Of a stretch of 64,000 nucleotides of DNA, positions 41,826 through 50,266 are shown piece by piece. How positions within the stretch are numbered: the stretch's first letter is position 1; the number at the start of each line of letters is the position of its first letter. The translations under genes were made by a program, and so were the position numbers. The DNA lies in NCBI GenBank assembly GCA_959599095.1, contig CAUGGC010000001.1, forward strand, positions 62,001-126,000. Direction: 5' to 3'. A model generated the notes under the pieces. The model saw nothing but the letters and a program-made list of their open reading frames with translations, ran no database searches and was not told the origin of the DNA. Source of the stretch: an uncultured Collinsella sp. GTDB lineage: Bacteria; Actinomycetota; Coriobacteriia; Coriobacteriales; Coriobacteriaceae.

Positions 41826-42548
41826 TTACTTAAGGTAGCCGTCGGCACGAAGCTTCTTGAGATCGGAATCTTTGACCTCGCAGCCGGCGGGCAGCACCAT
41901 GAACACGCGGTCGCCCACCTCCTTGACCGTGGCGCCCAGACCACAGGCAAAGCCATAAGAGAAGTCCAAGACGCGCTTGGCAACTTCGGTGCGTACGCCC
42001 ACAAAAATCAGTGCGACAGGCTGCTTGGTGCGAACGCGGCGCACCACGGTCTCCACGTCGTCATAGCTCTCGGGGCGCAGGACATAGGCCGGCAGCTGCG
42101 GCGTGGCGTTGATGATATTGCTCGCATAGGCCGAGGCATCGCTCGGTGCAGGCGCGGATGCAGCGGCGGCACGGGCGCGGGTATTCTCGGCGTAGCTCGA
42201 CGGCGTGTCATAGGCACCAGGACGATAACCGCTCGCAACACTGTCCTGCGAGCGCGAAGGCGGGTTATACGTCGTGGCATGGCGGGAGTCATCGCCGACC
42301 AGCTGCCCGGAGCGTGTATACACGGCAACCGACTCAGCTTCACCGCGGCGCGTCTGACCAAGCAGGCCGTTGCTCGGCTCGTCTTGGGTGTAGAAGCCCT
42401 CGCCCGAAGCACCGCTGTAGCCGTTGCCCTGATAGCCATCGTCATAGCCGTCATCGTAGCCGTAGTCGTCGTCCTGGCCATAACCCTGGTCGTAACCCTG
42501 CTGGCCGCCCAGGTGCATCTTATTTTTAATCTCGTCAAGGAAGCCCAT
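41826..42548 (-). CDS. sepF: Cell division protein SepF
   Basis: SepF tethers FtsZ to the membrane and replaces FtsA in Actinobacteria. The product (240 residues) begins MGFLDEIKNKMHLG, the amphipathic membrane-binding helix. A long disordered linker (about 15-150) rich in Tyr, Gly and Asp repeats comes next, and then the SepF core from about residue 155. The core is AYVLRPESYDDVETVVRRVRTKQPVALIFVGV, ending in the FMVLPAGCEV strand. The linker is longer than usual. The start at 42548 follows GAGAGGACACAACC. yggS is upstream and yggT downstream. Confidence 0.92.
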   Translation of the reverse strand: MGFLDEIKNKMHLGGQQGYDQGYGQDDDYGYDDGYDDGYQGNGYSGASGEGFYTQDEPSNGLLGQTRRGEAESVAVYTRSGQLVGDDSRHATTYNPPSRSQDSVASGYRPGAYDTPSSYAENTRARAAAASAPAPSDASAYASNIINATPQLPAYVLRPESYDDVETVVRRVRTKQPVALIFVGVRTEVAKRVLDFSYGFACGLGATVKEVGDRVFMVLPAGCEVKDSDLKKLRADGYLK

Positions 42549-42608
42549 GGTTGTGTCCTCTCGCGGTTTAGTGCAGGCGCCCCGATAATCAGTGCGCACT
42601 TCAGAGCC

Positions 42609-43346
42609 TTATTTTACTGCAAACTCCGGGCTAAATACTACCCTGCCCAGGCGAACGAGCGTAGAGCCCTCCTCAAGGGCAGGCTCAAAGTCCTCGCTCA
42701 TACCGCAGGAAAGCTCGGGCAGGTTCAAATCGGGATGCGCCGCCTCCAGCTCATCCCTCAGCTCACGAAGCCCCGCAAAGGTGCGGCGTGCCACATCCTT
42801 ATTCCCCCGGGGCGCCATAGTCATAAGCCCCTGTACGCAAATTCCCTCAAGTTCCGCAAGCTCACCCGCGGCGGCGCGAATCTCATCGGGCGAAAAGCCT
42901 CCCTTCGACTCCTCACCACTCACATTGACCTCAATGAGCACACGCTGGGGGCCGGCGAGCTCGCCTGCCTCAATCTTGCGAACAGCACGGCTCGAGATCG
43001 CCTGCGCCAGATGCAGCGAACCCACCGAGTGAATCAGCTCGGCTGAGCCCAGCACCGCATTAATCTTATTAGTCTGCAGGTTGCCGATCATATCGAAGCG
43101 CACCTCGGGCAGCTCCGGATGCTCCGCCAGACCCGCGAGCTTGCGAACCAGCTCCTGCGGGCGGTTCTCGGCAAAATGGCGATACCCCGCCTGGATGGCG
43201 GCAACGGTCTCATCGACACCAACGGTCTTGGACACGGCGATGAGGCACGCGGCGTCGTGGGGGCGGCCTGCGCGATCGAGCGCCGCATAAAAACGTTCCA
43301 GAATCTGCTCGCGGCGAGCGCGCATCAAGTCCAAATAGTTATCCAT
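42609..43346 (-). CDS. yggS: YggS family PLP homeostasis protein
   Basis: A fold III PLP-binding protein without known catalysis, important for vitamin B6 balance. The 245-residue product has LIAVSKTVGVDETVAAIQAG (PLP lysine in SK, about residue 36), HFAENRPQEL, FDMIGNLQTNKIN, and the C-terminal LSCGMSEDFEPALEEGSTLVRLG that holds the phosphate. In many Gram-positive bacteria it lies directly beside pgeF; here the pst operon stands in between. The start at 43346 follows GGAGGCGATTAGCA. Confidence 0.92.
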   Translation of the reverse strand: MDNYLDLMRARREQILERFYAALDRAGRPHDAACLIAVSKTVGVDETVAAIQAGYRHFAENRPQELVRKLAGLAEHPELPEVRFDMIGNLQTNKINAVLGSAELIHSVGSLHLAQAISSRAVRKIEAGELAGPQRVLIEVNVSGEESKGGFSPDEIRAAAGELAELEGICVQGLMTMAPRGNKDVARRTFAGLRELRDELEAAHPDLNLPELSCGMSEDFEPALEEGSTLVRLGRVVFSPEFAVK

Positions 43347-43393
43347 TGCTAATCGCCTCCGCTGACAGCCAAACAAGTAGTCCCATGCTAACG

Positions 43394-43428
43394 CAAGAGC
43401 GCGGCCCCGCATGTGCAAGGCCGCGCTC
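43394..43428 (-). terminator. Hairpin after phoU
   Basis: GAGCGCGGCC/GGCCGCGCTC is a perfect 10-pair stem on the minus strand but is followed by TTGCG rather than a T-run. It may be a weak terminator or an RNA stabiliser before yggS. Confidence 0.55.
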
Positions 43429-43465
43429 ACTTAGGTATTTACAATCTTTCGACGAACGGGGTTAC

Positions 43466-44323
43466 TTACTCCTCGTCGTCCTCGCCATCGTCCTCGTCCT
43501 CAAGATGATCAAGCAAGTAGCGAAGACCCTCGCTGACCTCGTTAACGGGCACCTTGGCAACGTAGCGCGCGTCGACGGCGGGCCTCATGATAACACCCTC
43601 GCCCGAAGGCACGCGCATGCTCTCGAGCTCATCCTCATCAGTGCGGGCGATATCGCCGGCATTCATACGCTGACCAGTCAACAGGAAGGTCAGACGGCAA
43701 GCGGCATCGATGGAAATCGAAGCGATGCGATCGAGGTAGCGCGAAACCATGATGGCGCGACGCAGATCGTCATAGTTGCTGTCGTCGTCCATAAAGTCGC
43801 CCGTATCCATACGGTTAAAGGTGCGGAAGAACTTCTCATAGGCGGCGTGCACTGGCTCGTCCTCGACGGCCAAGTTGCAGATGATGGACATGTCATTGGT
43901 GACGAGCGCAGAAAGCGAAGAGCCCAACACCTGGTAGACGGCCTCAGCCTCGGCCTCGACCGTACCGACAAGCTCCTTGGGCAGCGAGATGTCAGCCTTG
44001 ATCATATGGCGCGTGGCGCGGCAGATCTGGCGAACCTTATCGGTCATGCGCTGCAGGTTAAAGTCGACGTAGATGATCGTCTGCAGCAAGCGGAAGTCGG
44101 AGGCGACCGGCGACTGCGTGGCGATCAGGTTGTAGCACACGGCCTCCAAGTTAGCGCAGCGCGCGTCAATCGAAAGCGTGCGCTTCTTGGTCTTGGTGGC
44201 GAGCTTGCGGTCGTCGGTCACATAGGCCTTAACGGCATCGTGGAGGGCCAGATCGACGGCCTCGTAGATGCTCAGCATCTCGTGGCGGGCCTCGATGAGC
44301 TGACGGGAAAACAGTTTGCGCAT
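43466..44323 (-). CDS. phoU: PhoU phosphate-signalling protein
   Basis: PhoU binds the Pst transporter and signals phosphate sufficiency. The 285-residue protein holds two helical-bundle PhoU domains (about 10-110 and 125-230). It contains LIATQSPVASDFRLLQTIIYVDFNLQRMTDKV, the classic first-repeat metal-binding motif, and a degenerate second repeat (RAIMVSRYLDRIAS). The C-terminal 45 residues are extra, ending in a run of Asp and Glu. It closes the pstSCAB operon, 92 bases after pstB. Confidence 0.9.
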   Translation of the reverse strand: MRKLFSRQLIEARHEMLSIYEAVDLALHDAVKAYVTDDRKLATKTKKRTLSIDARCANLEAVCYNLIATQSPVASDFRLLQTIIYVDFNLQRMTDKVRQICRATRHMIKADISLPKELVGTVEAEAEAVYQVLGSSLSALVTNDMSIICNLAVEDEPVHAAYEKFFRTFNRMDTGDFMDDDSNYDDLRRAIMVSRYLDRIASISIDAACRLTFLLTGQRMNAGDIARTDEDELESMRVPSGEGVIMRPAVDARYVAKVPVNEVSEGLRYLLDHLEDEDDGEDDEE

Positions 44324-44415
44324 GGTTCACTCCAATCAGTTGGGTGCGGTCATGCCGCCCGCACAGTGAATACGCACCGGACCAGGTCCGATCGGCTTGG
44401 GACTAGTCGCGCCGA

Positions 44416-45219
44416 TCAGCCAAAGCGGCCGGTGATATAGTCTTCCGTCCGCGAATCCACCGGACTGGTGAAGATCGCGTCGGTTTGACCATATTCGATG
44501 AGCGTGGCGGGCTCGCCGGCAACTTCCTGCAAGAAGAACGCGGTGTAATCGCTAATACGAGCTGCCTGCTGCATTGAATGCGTGACGATGATGATCGTCA
44601 TCTCGGGCGCCAGCTCGGCCATCAGATCCTCGACCTTAGAGACGGACGTGGGGTCGATGGCGGAGCAGGGCTCGTCCATCAGAAGGACATCGGGTTGCAC
44701 CGCAAGCACGCGCGCGATGCACAAACGCTGCTGCTGACCGCCCGAGAGCGCCAAACCATCCTTGTTGAGCTGATTGGATACCTCTTTCCAGAGGTTGGCG
44801 CGCTTGAGCGATTCTTCCACGATATCATCGAGGTCGCTTTTGCTAGTCACGCCCTGCAGACGAGGGCCAAAGGCGACATTCTCGTAGATGGATTTGGGAA
44901 ACGGGTTGGGCTGCTGAAAAATCATGCCCACGCGACGACGGAGATCGACCGGGTCGACACCCTCGGCATAGATATCGTTGCCGTCGAGCGTCATGGTGCC
45001 CTCGACGCGCGTGCCCTCGATCAGGTCATTCATGCGGTTGATGCAACGCAAAAACGTCGACTTACCGCAGCCCGAAGGGCCAATGAAGGAGGTGATGGCG
45101 TTTTTGGCGATGTTGAGGTCGAGCTCCGTCAGCGCATGAAAGTCACCGTACCAAAAGTTGAAATCCTTGGCCGTAATGGCCGCTTGCTCCAGCGTGGGAG
45201 CGGACTGATAAACGGACAT
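44416..45219 (-). CDS. pstB: Phosphate ABC transporter ATPase
   Basis: It drives high-affinity phosphate import through PstCA. Walker [10 protein letters not shown] (about residue 47), [22 protein letters not shown] (the PstB Q-loop block), ABC signature [13 protein letters not shown] and Walker [16 protein letters not shown] are all intact, as is the H-loop [12 protein letters not shown]. The 267-residue length is normal. It lies 12 bases after pstA in the operon. Confidence 0.96.
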   Translation of the reverse strand: MSVYQSAPTLEQAAITAKDFNFWYGDFHALTELDLNIAKNAITSFIGPSGCGKSTFLRCINRMNDLIEGTRVEGTMTLDGNDIYAEGVDPVDLRRRVGMIFQQPNPFPKSIYENVAFGPRLQGVTSKSDLDDIVEESLKRANLWKEVSNQLNKDGLALSGGQQQRLCIARVLAVQPDVLLMDEPCSAIDPTSVSKVEDLMAELAPEMTIIIVTHSMQQAARISDYTAFFLQEVAGEPATLIEYGQTDAIFTSPVDSRTEDYITGRFG

Positions 45220-45231
45220 GGGACTCCTTAA

Positions 45232-46137
45232 CTAGCGACGCTTGCGCGACAGGAAGCGCGCAAACAGGTTGAAGGCCAAAATGATCACCATCAGCAAGAG
45301 CGCAGTGCCGTAGGCTGCGTTCATGTTGATGCCGTCGTTGGCAAGCAGGTACAGGTGAACCGTCATGGGGCGGCCGGAATCGAGCGGCGAAATAGGCAGG
45401 TTGATGGCCTGGCCCATGGTGTAGAGCACCACCGCGGTCTCGCCAATGGCACGGCCGATGGCGAGGACGATGCCCGTGGCAATACGGCCAAAGGCAGAAG
45501 GAAGCACGATCTTGGAGACAACCTGCCACTTGGTGGCGCCCAGGCCGTACGCGCCCCAACGGATATAGCGCGGAACGGCGCGAATGGCCTCTTCGGTGGT
45601 GCGCATGACGATGGGGAGCATCAAGAGCGCGAGTGCCAGAGCGGCAGAGACCATCGAAAGGCCCAGGCCCATAGCCTCGACAAACAAGGCGTAGCCAAAC
45701 AGGCCCATAACGATGGAGGGCACCGAGGCCAAAGCGTCAGCAGCGTAGCGAATGAGCTCGACGACCTTGCCCTGCTTGGCGTACTCGGCCAGATAGACGG
45801 CTGCCAGCACAGCGATCGGCGTGCAGATAAGCATGGCGAGCGCCGTCACGTAGACGGTCGAGACGATCGTGGGCCAAATTCCGCCCTCGGCGTTGACGCC
45901 CTGGGGCCAACCGAAGATAAAGTCGAGCGAGATGTGTGGCAGGCCGTTGATGACCACGTAGGCGATGATAGCGACCAACACCAGCGTGGTGATGTAGGCA
46001 GCGGCACGAAACACGCCAAGCATGATCTTGTTGGACAGGTCCTTGTTGATGCGGCCCTTCTTGCCGTGGGAAAGGGCACGCTTGATGCGCTCGCGCGACG
46101 AGGTCGTATCGACCGTCGTGTCAACGGAATCGGACAT
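45232..46137 (-). CDS. pstA: Phosphate ABC transporter permease PstA
   Basis: One half of the phosphate channel, 301 residues with six membrane helices after a charged N-terminus of about 40 residues. The conserved DALASVPSIVMGLFGYALFV block and the ATPase-contact loop EAIRAVPRYIRWGAYGLGATKWQVVSKIVLPSA are clear. It is three bases from pstC, so the two are translationally coupled. Confidence 0.94.
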   Translation of the reverse strand: MSDSVDTTVDTTSSRERIKRALSHGKKGRINKDLSNKIMLGVFRAAAYITTLVLVAIIAYVVINGLPHISLDFIFGWPQGVNAEGGIWPTIVSTVYVTALAMLICTPIAVLAAVYLAEYAKQGKVVELIRYAADALASVPSIVMGLFGYALFVEAMGLGLSMVSAALALALLMLPIVMRTTEEAIRAVPRYIRWGAYGLGATKWQVVSKIVLPSAFGRIATGIVLAIGRAIGETAVVLYTMGQAINLPISPLDSGRPMTVHLYLLANDGINMNAAYGTALLLMVIILAFNLFARFLSRKRR

Positions 46138-46140
46138 AGC

Positions 46141-47067
46141 CTACCCCCTCTTCTTCTTGGAAATCAGACGGACGATGCCCACCAGCGTGGCGGAGATGAT
46201 AAACAGGACCACACCCATGCCGAACAGCGCCGAGCGATGCAGACCCGAGGAATAGCTCATGTCGAGCGCAATCTGGCTCGTGAGCGTCGAGATGGGGCTC
46301 GCAATGCTGTCGGGAATAACCGGGGCGTTACCTACGACCATGAGCACGGCCATGGTCTCGCCGATGGCACGGCCCATACCCAGCACGATGGCATCAACGA
46401 TACCCAGCTTCGCGGCAGGTAGCACGACCTTATAGATGGTCTGCCACTTGGTGGCGCCCATGGCATACGATGCCTCGCGAATGCCCATGGGAATGGAATT
46501 GAGAGCATCGATGGTGAGCATGGTGATGGTAGGGACGATCATGATGGCGAGCACAAACCACGCCGTCAGCGCACCAAAACCAAGGCCGCCGGTCAGTTGT
46601 GCGATAAACGGGCGGATGATGATCATGCCAAAGAAGCCGTAGATGATGGAGGGTATGCCCGCCAGCAGGTCAACGGCGGGGCTGATGAGCTTGCGCACGC
46701 GCTTGCTGGCAATCTCGACCAGGTAAACGGCCGTACCCACGCCCAGCGGCACGCCCATGGCGAGCGCACCGACGGTCACCAGACCCGAGCCGGCAAGCAG
46801 CGACAAGATGCCGTAGTGGCCCTCAGAGGGCGCCCACGTAAAGCTAAAGAAGTCCACCAGACCGATGTCAGTAAAGACGGGCAGCGCCGAGTACGTGGTA
46901 AAGACAAAAATCAGGATGACGGTAACGACCGCCAAAAACGCGCAGGCAAAGAAGATCCACTGCAGCGCCTTCTCCTTGATATAGGTACTGCGCGATACGA
47001 GCGCCAGCTCGCGCTTCTTGGGTGCCTGAGCATTCTGCTCAGTCTGGGAGTTTTCCTGTGCTTCCAT
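46141..47067 (-). CDS. pstC: Phosphate ABC transporter permease PstC
   Basis: The partner permease of PstA. It has a cytoplasmic N-terminus, then six helices, with AGIPSIIYGFFGMIIIRPF and the loop IPMGIREASYAMGATKWQTIYKVVLPAA that docks on PstB. I chose the ATG at 47067, eight bases after AGGGGAG and overlapping the pstS stop region; a GTG at 47076 is possible. 308 residues. Confidence 0.93.
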   Translation of the reverse strand: MEAQENSQTEQNAQAPKKRELALVSRSTYIKEKALQWIFFACAFLAVVTVILIFVFTTYSALPVFTDIGLVDFFSFTWAPSEGHYGILSLLAGSGLVTVGALAMGVPLGVGTAVYLVEIASKRVRKLISPAVDLLAGIPSIIYGFFGMIIIRPFIAQLTGGLGFGALTAWFVLAIMIVPTITMLTIDALNSIPMGIREASYAMGATKWQTIYKVVLPAAKLGIVDAIVLGMGRAIGETMAVLMVVGNAPVIPDSIASPISTLTSQIALDMSYSSGLHRSALFGMGVVLFIISATLVGIVRLISKKKRG

Positions 47068-47068
47068 G

Positions 47069-47905
47069 CTACTCACTCCCCTTCTCGTCGTTGGCGACGG
47101 GGATAAAGCCCGCCTCGCGAATCTGCTTGTCCATCTTTTCGGACGTCACGTAGTCGATGTAATCCTGCGCCTGCTGCGAAGGCGCACCCTTCACAAAGAA
47201 GTAAAGGTCGCGCGAGATGGGATAGCCGCCGCTCGCGACCGTCTTCTCGGACGCCTCAACATGATTGACCGAGACGGCCTTGACCGAGGTCTTGGCGTTG
47301 AGGCTATCGACGAAGCCCAGCGAAATGTAGCCAATGGCACCGCGCGAACGAGATACCACGTCGCGCACCTGGCCCGTGCCCGAAAGAACGGCCGAGCGGC
47401 GATCGAACGGGGTGCCGTCCATCACGATGGCACGAAAGGCCTCACGCGTGCCGGACGCCTCATCTCGGTTGATAACCTGAATCCTCAGGTCCTCGCCACC
47501 GACCTCTTTCCAATTGGTAATCTTGCCGGCGTAGATATCGCGGAGCTGCTCGGTCGAGAGGTTATCGACGGGGTTGTCGTCGTTCACGATGACCGCAATA
47601 CCGTCGTGGGCAATGACAATGGGAGTCAGACCCAGATCCTGTTCGTCGGCATTGAGTCCACGGGAGGAGCTGGCGATATCGGCCGTGCCGGCGCTGACGG
47701 CCTCGATGCCTGCGGAAGAACCCAAACCGGAAACGAGCACGTCGATGCCGGTCTCCTCCTTAAAGCCCTCGGCCGCAATCTCGGCGATAGGAAGGCAGGT
47801 CGTGGAGCCGGCCACGGTAATGGAAGAGGTGGAAGATCCCGAAGAACAGGCGCACAGCGTAAGCGTTAGCACAGCAGCGCTCAGGACTGATACGATCTTT
47901 CTCAT
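47069..47905 (-). CDS. pstS: Phosphate-binding lipoprotein PstS
   Basis: Extracellular phosphate receptor of the Pst system. It has a lipoprotein signal with LCAC lipobox (Cys18). The mature part has SITVAGSTTCLPIAEIAAEGF, where the family's GSTT makes phosphate contacts, then SSRGLNADEQ, and INRDEASGTREAFRAIV, the second phosphate-binding loop with SGT. 278 residues. Its ATG overlaps the pgeF stop (ATGA), unusual for a gene that normally has its own phosphate-controlled promoter. Confidence 0.95.
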   Translation of the reverse strand: MRKIVSVLSAAVLTLTLCACSSGSSTSSITVAGSTTCLPIAEIAAEGFKEETGIDVLVSGLGSSAGIEAVSAGTADIASSSRGLNADEQDLGLTPIVIAHDGIAVIVNDDNPVDNLSTEQLRDIYAGKITNWKEVGGEDLRIQVINRDEASGTREAFRAIVMDGTPFDRRSAVLSGTGQVRDVVSRSRGAIGYISLGFVDSLNAKTSVKAVSVNHVEASEKTVASGGYPISRDLYFFVKGAPSQQAQDYIDYVTSEKMDKQIREAGFIPVANDEKGSE

Positions 47906-48702
47906 AGCATCACGCCGATCGCAGCATGGCGCCCACAGGTGCCATGCTCGTTACGGTAGGAATAAAAGCGGTCGTTCTGACGCACGGTCGAAAGCTGGGT
48001 ATCCACGATATTTTCCGCGTCGACACCGACATCTACCAGCGCCTCGCGAATGGCAGCGGAAAGATCGAGCATGCGAGAGGTGCTCGCATCGATGCAAGAG
48101 AACTCGGCGGCAAAGCGATCCATGAGTTCCTGGGATACCTCATATTCGTCACCCAAGATATGGGGGCCGATATAGGCGGAAACGTCGCTCGCATCGCAAC
48201 CGGCAGCATCGCAAAGCGCCTGGCACGCCTTGGCGGAAATGCGTGCAATCGTGCCCTTCCAACCGGAGTGCACCACGGCAAATCCGCCAGGGGCCACCAG
48301 CACCACGGGAACGCAGTCGGCAAAGCAGAGCAGCACGGGTACGTTATGCGCCGTACAGACGATGGCATCACAGCCCTCGGCAATCTGCTCGCGAACGTCC
48401 TCAAGGTCATCGGCGCCGTTCGAGGTCACCGCAACGATATGATCACCATGGACCTGATTGGGAACGAGCAGGTTGTGCTCGCACTCGGCGGCACCCATAG
48501 CCTCGAGCGCACGACGACGATTTTCTTGAACAGCAAAGGGGTCATCGCCAACATGCGAGCCCAAGTTGAGTGAGGAGTACGCATCTTCGGAAACGCCACC
48601 GGCGCGCTCGGTGAAGGCAAAGCGAACATCGGATGTCGCGCCCTCCACCAACGTAACTCCATCATGGTCGACACGCGAAACTTTGTCCGCACGTGCTGCC
48701 AT
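47902..48702 (-). CDS. pgeF: Peptidoglycan editing factor/YfiH (polyphenol oxidase family)
   Basis: YfiH proteins are purine nucleoside phosphorylase/laccase-fold enzymes that prevent mis-incorporation into peptidoglycan. The 266-residue product has the conserved NQVHGDHIVAV (His ligand), LLCFADCVPVVLVAPGGFAVVHSGWKGT (with catalytic Cys and His), and IGPHILGDEYEV. The C-terminal FYSYRNEHGTCGRHAAIGVML is the family ending. The ATG at 48702 follows AGGAGGCTTTAGT. It follows ftsZ, its usual neighbour, and overlaps pstS by four bases. Confidence 0.9.
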   Translation of the reverse strand: MAARADKVSRVDHDGVTLVEGATSDVRFAFTERAGGVSEDAYSSLNLGSHVGDDPFAVQENRRRALEAMGAAECEHNLLVPNQVHGDHIVAVTSNGADDLEDVREQIAEGCDAIVCTAHNVPVLLCFADCVPVVLVAPGGFAVVHSGWKGTIARISAKACQALCDAAGCDASDVSAYIGPHILGDEYEVSQELMDRFAAEFSCIDASTSRMLDLSAAIREALVDVGVDAENIVDTQLSTVRQNDRFYSYRNEHGTCGRHAAIGVML

Positions 48703-48807
48703 ACTAAAGCCTCCTAATAACACAAGTACCGCGGCATCGCCGCTACAGCCCGCGTTTATACGGCTGTCATACTTCTCTAAAAGGATACCTGCTGCGCTGG
48801 AGGCAAT

Positions 48808-48825
48808 CGTAAAGGGAACGTAAAG
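48808..48825 (-). promoter_or_regulatory. PHO-box-like direct repeat before pgeF-pst
   Basis: On the minus strand CTTTACG occurs twice with an 11-base period (48808-48814 and 48819-48825), like the one-turn direct repeats bound by PhoP/PhoB. It lies about 105 bases before pgeF and after the ftsZ terminator, the expected place for a promoter of the pgeF-pstSCAB-phoU unit. Only two repeats are visible. Confidence 0.35.
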
Positions 48826-48857
48826 AGATTGGAGGTTCTAGTTTACAAAGTCGAAAT

Positions 48858-48888
48858 AAAAAGGGCGCGTCCATACGGACACGCCCCT
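48858..48888 (-). terminator. ftsZ terminator
   Basis: GGGCGTGTCC and GGACGCGCCC pair (one G-U) and are followed by TTTTTATTT on the minus strand, past the ftsZ stop. pgeF therefore needs its own promoter. Confidence 0.88.
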
Positions 48889-48912
48889 GTGCACAACAAT
48901 GCAAAGAACGAC

Positions 48913-50067
48913 TTAGAAGCTACCGCGCTTCAGGAAGTCGGGAAGCTCGAACTGATCGTTGCCGAAGTTAGGAAGCTCGGTGCCACCGACGTTGCGGGTC
49001 GGAGCGGCCTGAGCCGGGCTCGTGGCAGGAGCGGTGCGCTGCGGCTCAGCGGAGGCAGCGGCCTTGCTCTGAGACTGCTGAGCAGCAAAGAGCTCGTCCT
49101 GACGGTTGACGTTGGAGTCGGAGAAGCCCGTAGCGATGACGGTGATACGCACCTGATCGCCCAGGGACTCGTCGACAACGGTACCGAAGATGATGTTGGC
49201 CTCGGGGTCGACGGCGTTGGCGACAACGTCGGCGGCGTCGCTGATCTCCTGGATGCCCAGGTCCTTGGAACCGGCGATGGAGAGCAGCACGCGCGTGGCG
49301 CCATCGATGGAGCTCTCGAGCAGCGGGCTGGAGATGGCCTGCTGGGCAGCGTCGACGGCACGGGTGTCCCCAGAAGAGGTACCGATACCCATCATGGCGG
49401 TACCGGCCTGCTTCATGATGGTCTTAACATCGGCGAAGTCCAGGTTGATGATACCGGGGACGGTGATGAGGTCGGTGATGCCCTGGGTGCCCTGGGAAAG
49501 GACGCCATCGGCAATCGCGAAGGCCTCGAGCATGGTGGTCTTCTTCTCGGCGATGTCGAGCAGCTTATCGTTAGGGATGACGATCATGGTGTCGACGCAA
49601 TCGGAGAGGGTCTTAATGCCCTCCTCGGCGCTCTTCTTGCGCTTGCGGCCCTCGAAGGTGAAGGGCTTGGTCACGACGGCGACGGTCAGCGCACCGACCT
49701 CGTTCATCGCGATATCGGCAACGATGGGAGCAGCGCCGGTACCGGTGCCACCGCCCTCGCCGCAGGTGATGAACACCATGTCGGCGCCAGCGAGCGCCTC
49801 GGCAATGTCGTCGCGGGACTCATCGGCAGCCTTGCGGCCAACCTCGGGGTTGGCGCCGGCGCCCAGGCCGCGGGTAAGGTCGGTGCCGATGTGCACCTTG
49901 ATATCGGCATCAGAGATCGCGAGAGCCTGAGCATCGGTGTTGATGGCAACAAACTCGACGCCGCGGATGCCCTCTTCGATCATTCGATTGACCGCGTTGG
50001 TACCGCCGCCGCCGACGCCGACCACCTTAATGACGGCAAGGTAGTTGTTGATCTCTGTCTCGTGCAT
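48913..50067 (-). CDS. ftsZ: Cell division GTPase FtsZ
   Basis: The tubulin-like protein that forms the Z ring. It has [17 protein letters not shown] (residues about 13-29), the tubulin signature [14 protein letters not shown] (about 100), [13 protein letters not shown] and the T7 loop [11 protein letters not shown], all conserved. The C-terminal tail ends in the [12 protein letters not shown] peptide, the binding site for SepF and other partners. An Ala/Gln/Ser/Pro linker of about 50 residues precedes it. The ATG at 50067 follows CGGAGGACCGAC; the extra ten codons upstream are not supported. 384 residues. Confidence 0.97.
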   Translation of the reverse strand: MHETEINNYLAVIKVVGVGGGGTNAVNRMIEEGIRGVEFVAINTDAQALAISDADIKVHIGTDLTRGLGAGANPEVGRKAADESRDDIAEALAGADMVFITCGEGGGTGTGAAPIVADIAMNEVGALTVAVVTKPFTFEGRKRKKSAEEGIKTLSDCVDTMIVIPNDKLLDIAEKKTTMLEAFAIADGVLSQGTQGITDLITVPGIINLDFADVKTIMKQAGTAMMGIGTSSGDTRAVDAAQQAISSPLLESSIDGATRVLLSIAGSKDLGIQEISDAADVVANAVDPEANIIFGTVVDESLGDQVRITVIATGFSDSNVNRQDELFAAQQSQSKAAASAEPQRTAPATSPAQAAPTRNVGGTELPNFGNDQFELPDFLKRGSF

Positions 50068-50266
50068 GTCGGTCCTCCGAACAAAGGTTATAGCCATAGC
50101 ATGGGTCGACCCCTGCGCACATTAACCTTCAGGTTGAAAGTAAATGCAAAGGTAAACCGTATTATGTTTGCACATTATGAACGTATCAGTCAAATAATTG
50201 ACCGTGAAAACCAAACAAACCAGATAAACGGCGTGGTATGGCCCCTCAACAAAGCATCAAACAGCG
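50068..50266 (-). promoter_or_regulatory. ftsQ-ftsZ intergenic region with likely ftsZ promoter
   Basis: A lower-GC gap in the otherwise compact cluster. TTGACT near 50196, TAATAC near 50161 and an AACCT-GA-AGGTT dyad near 50127 are visible on the minus strand. No hexamer pair has ideal spacing, so the start of transcription is not fixed. Confidence 0.4.
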
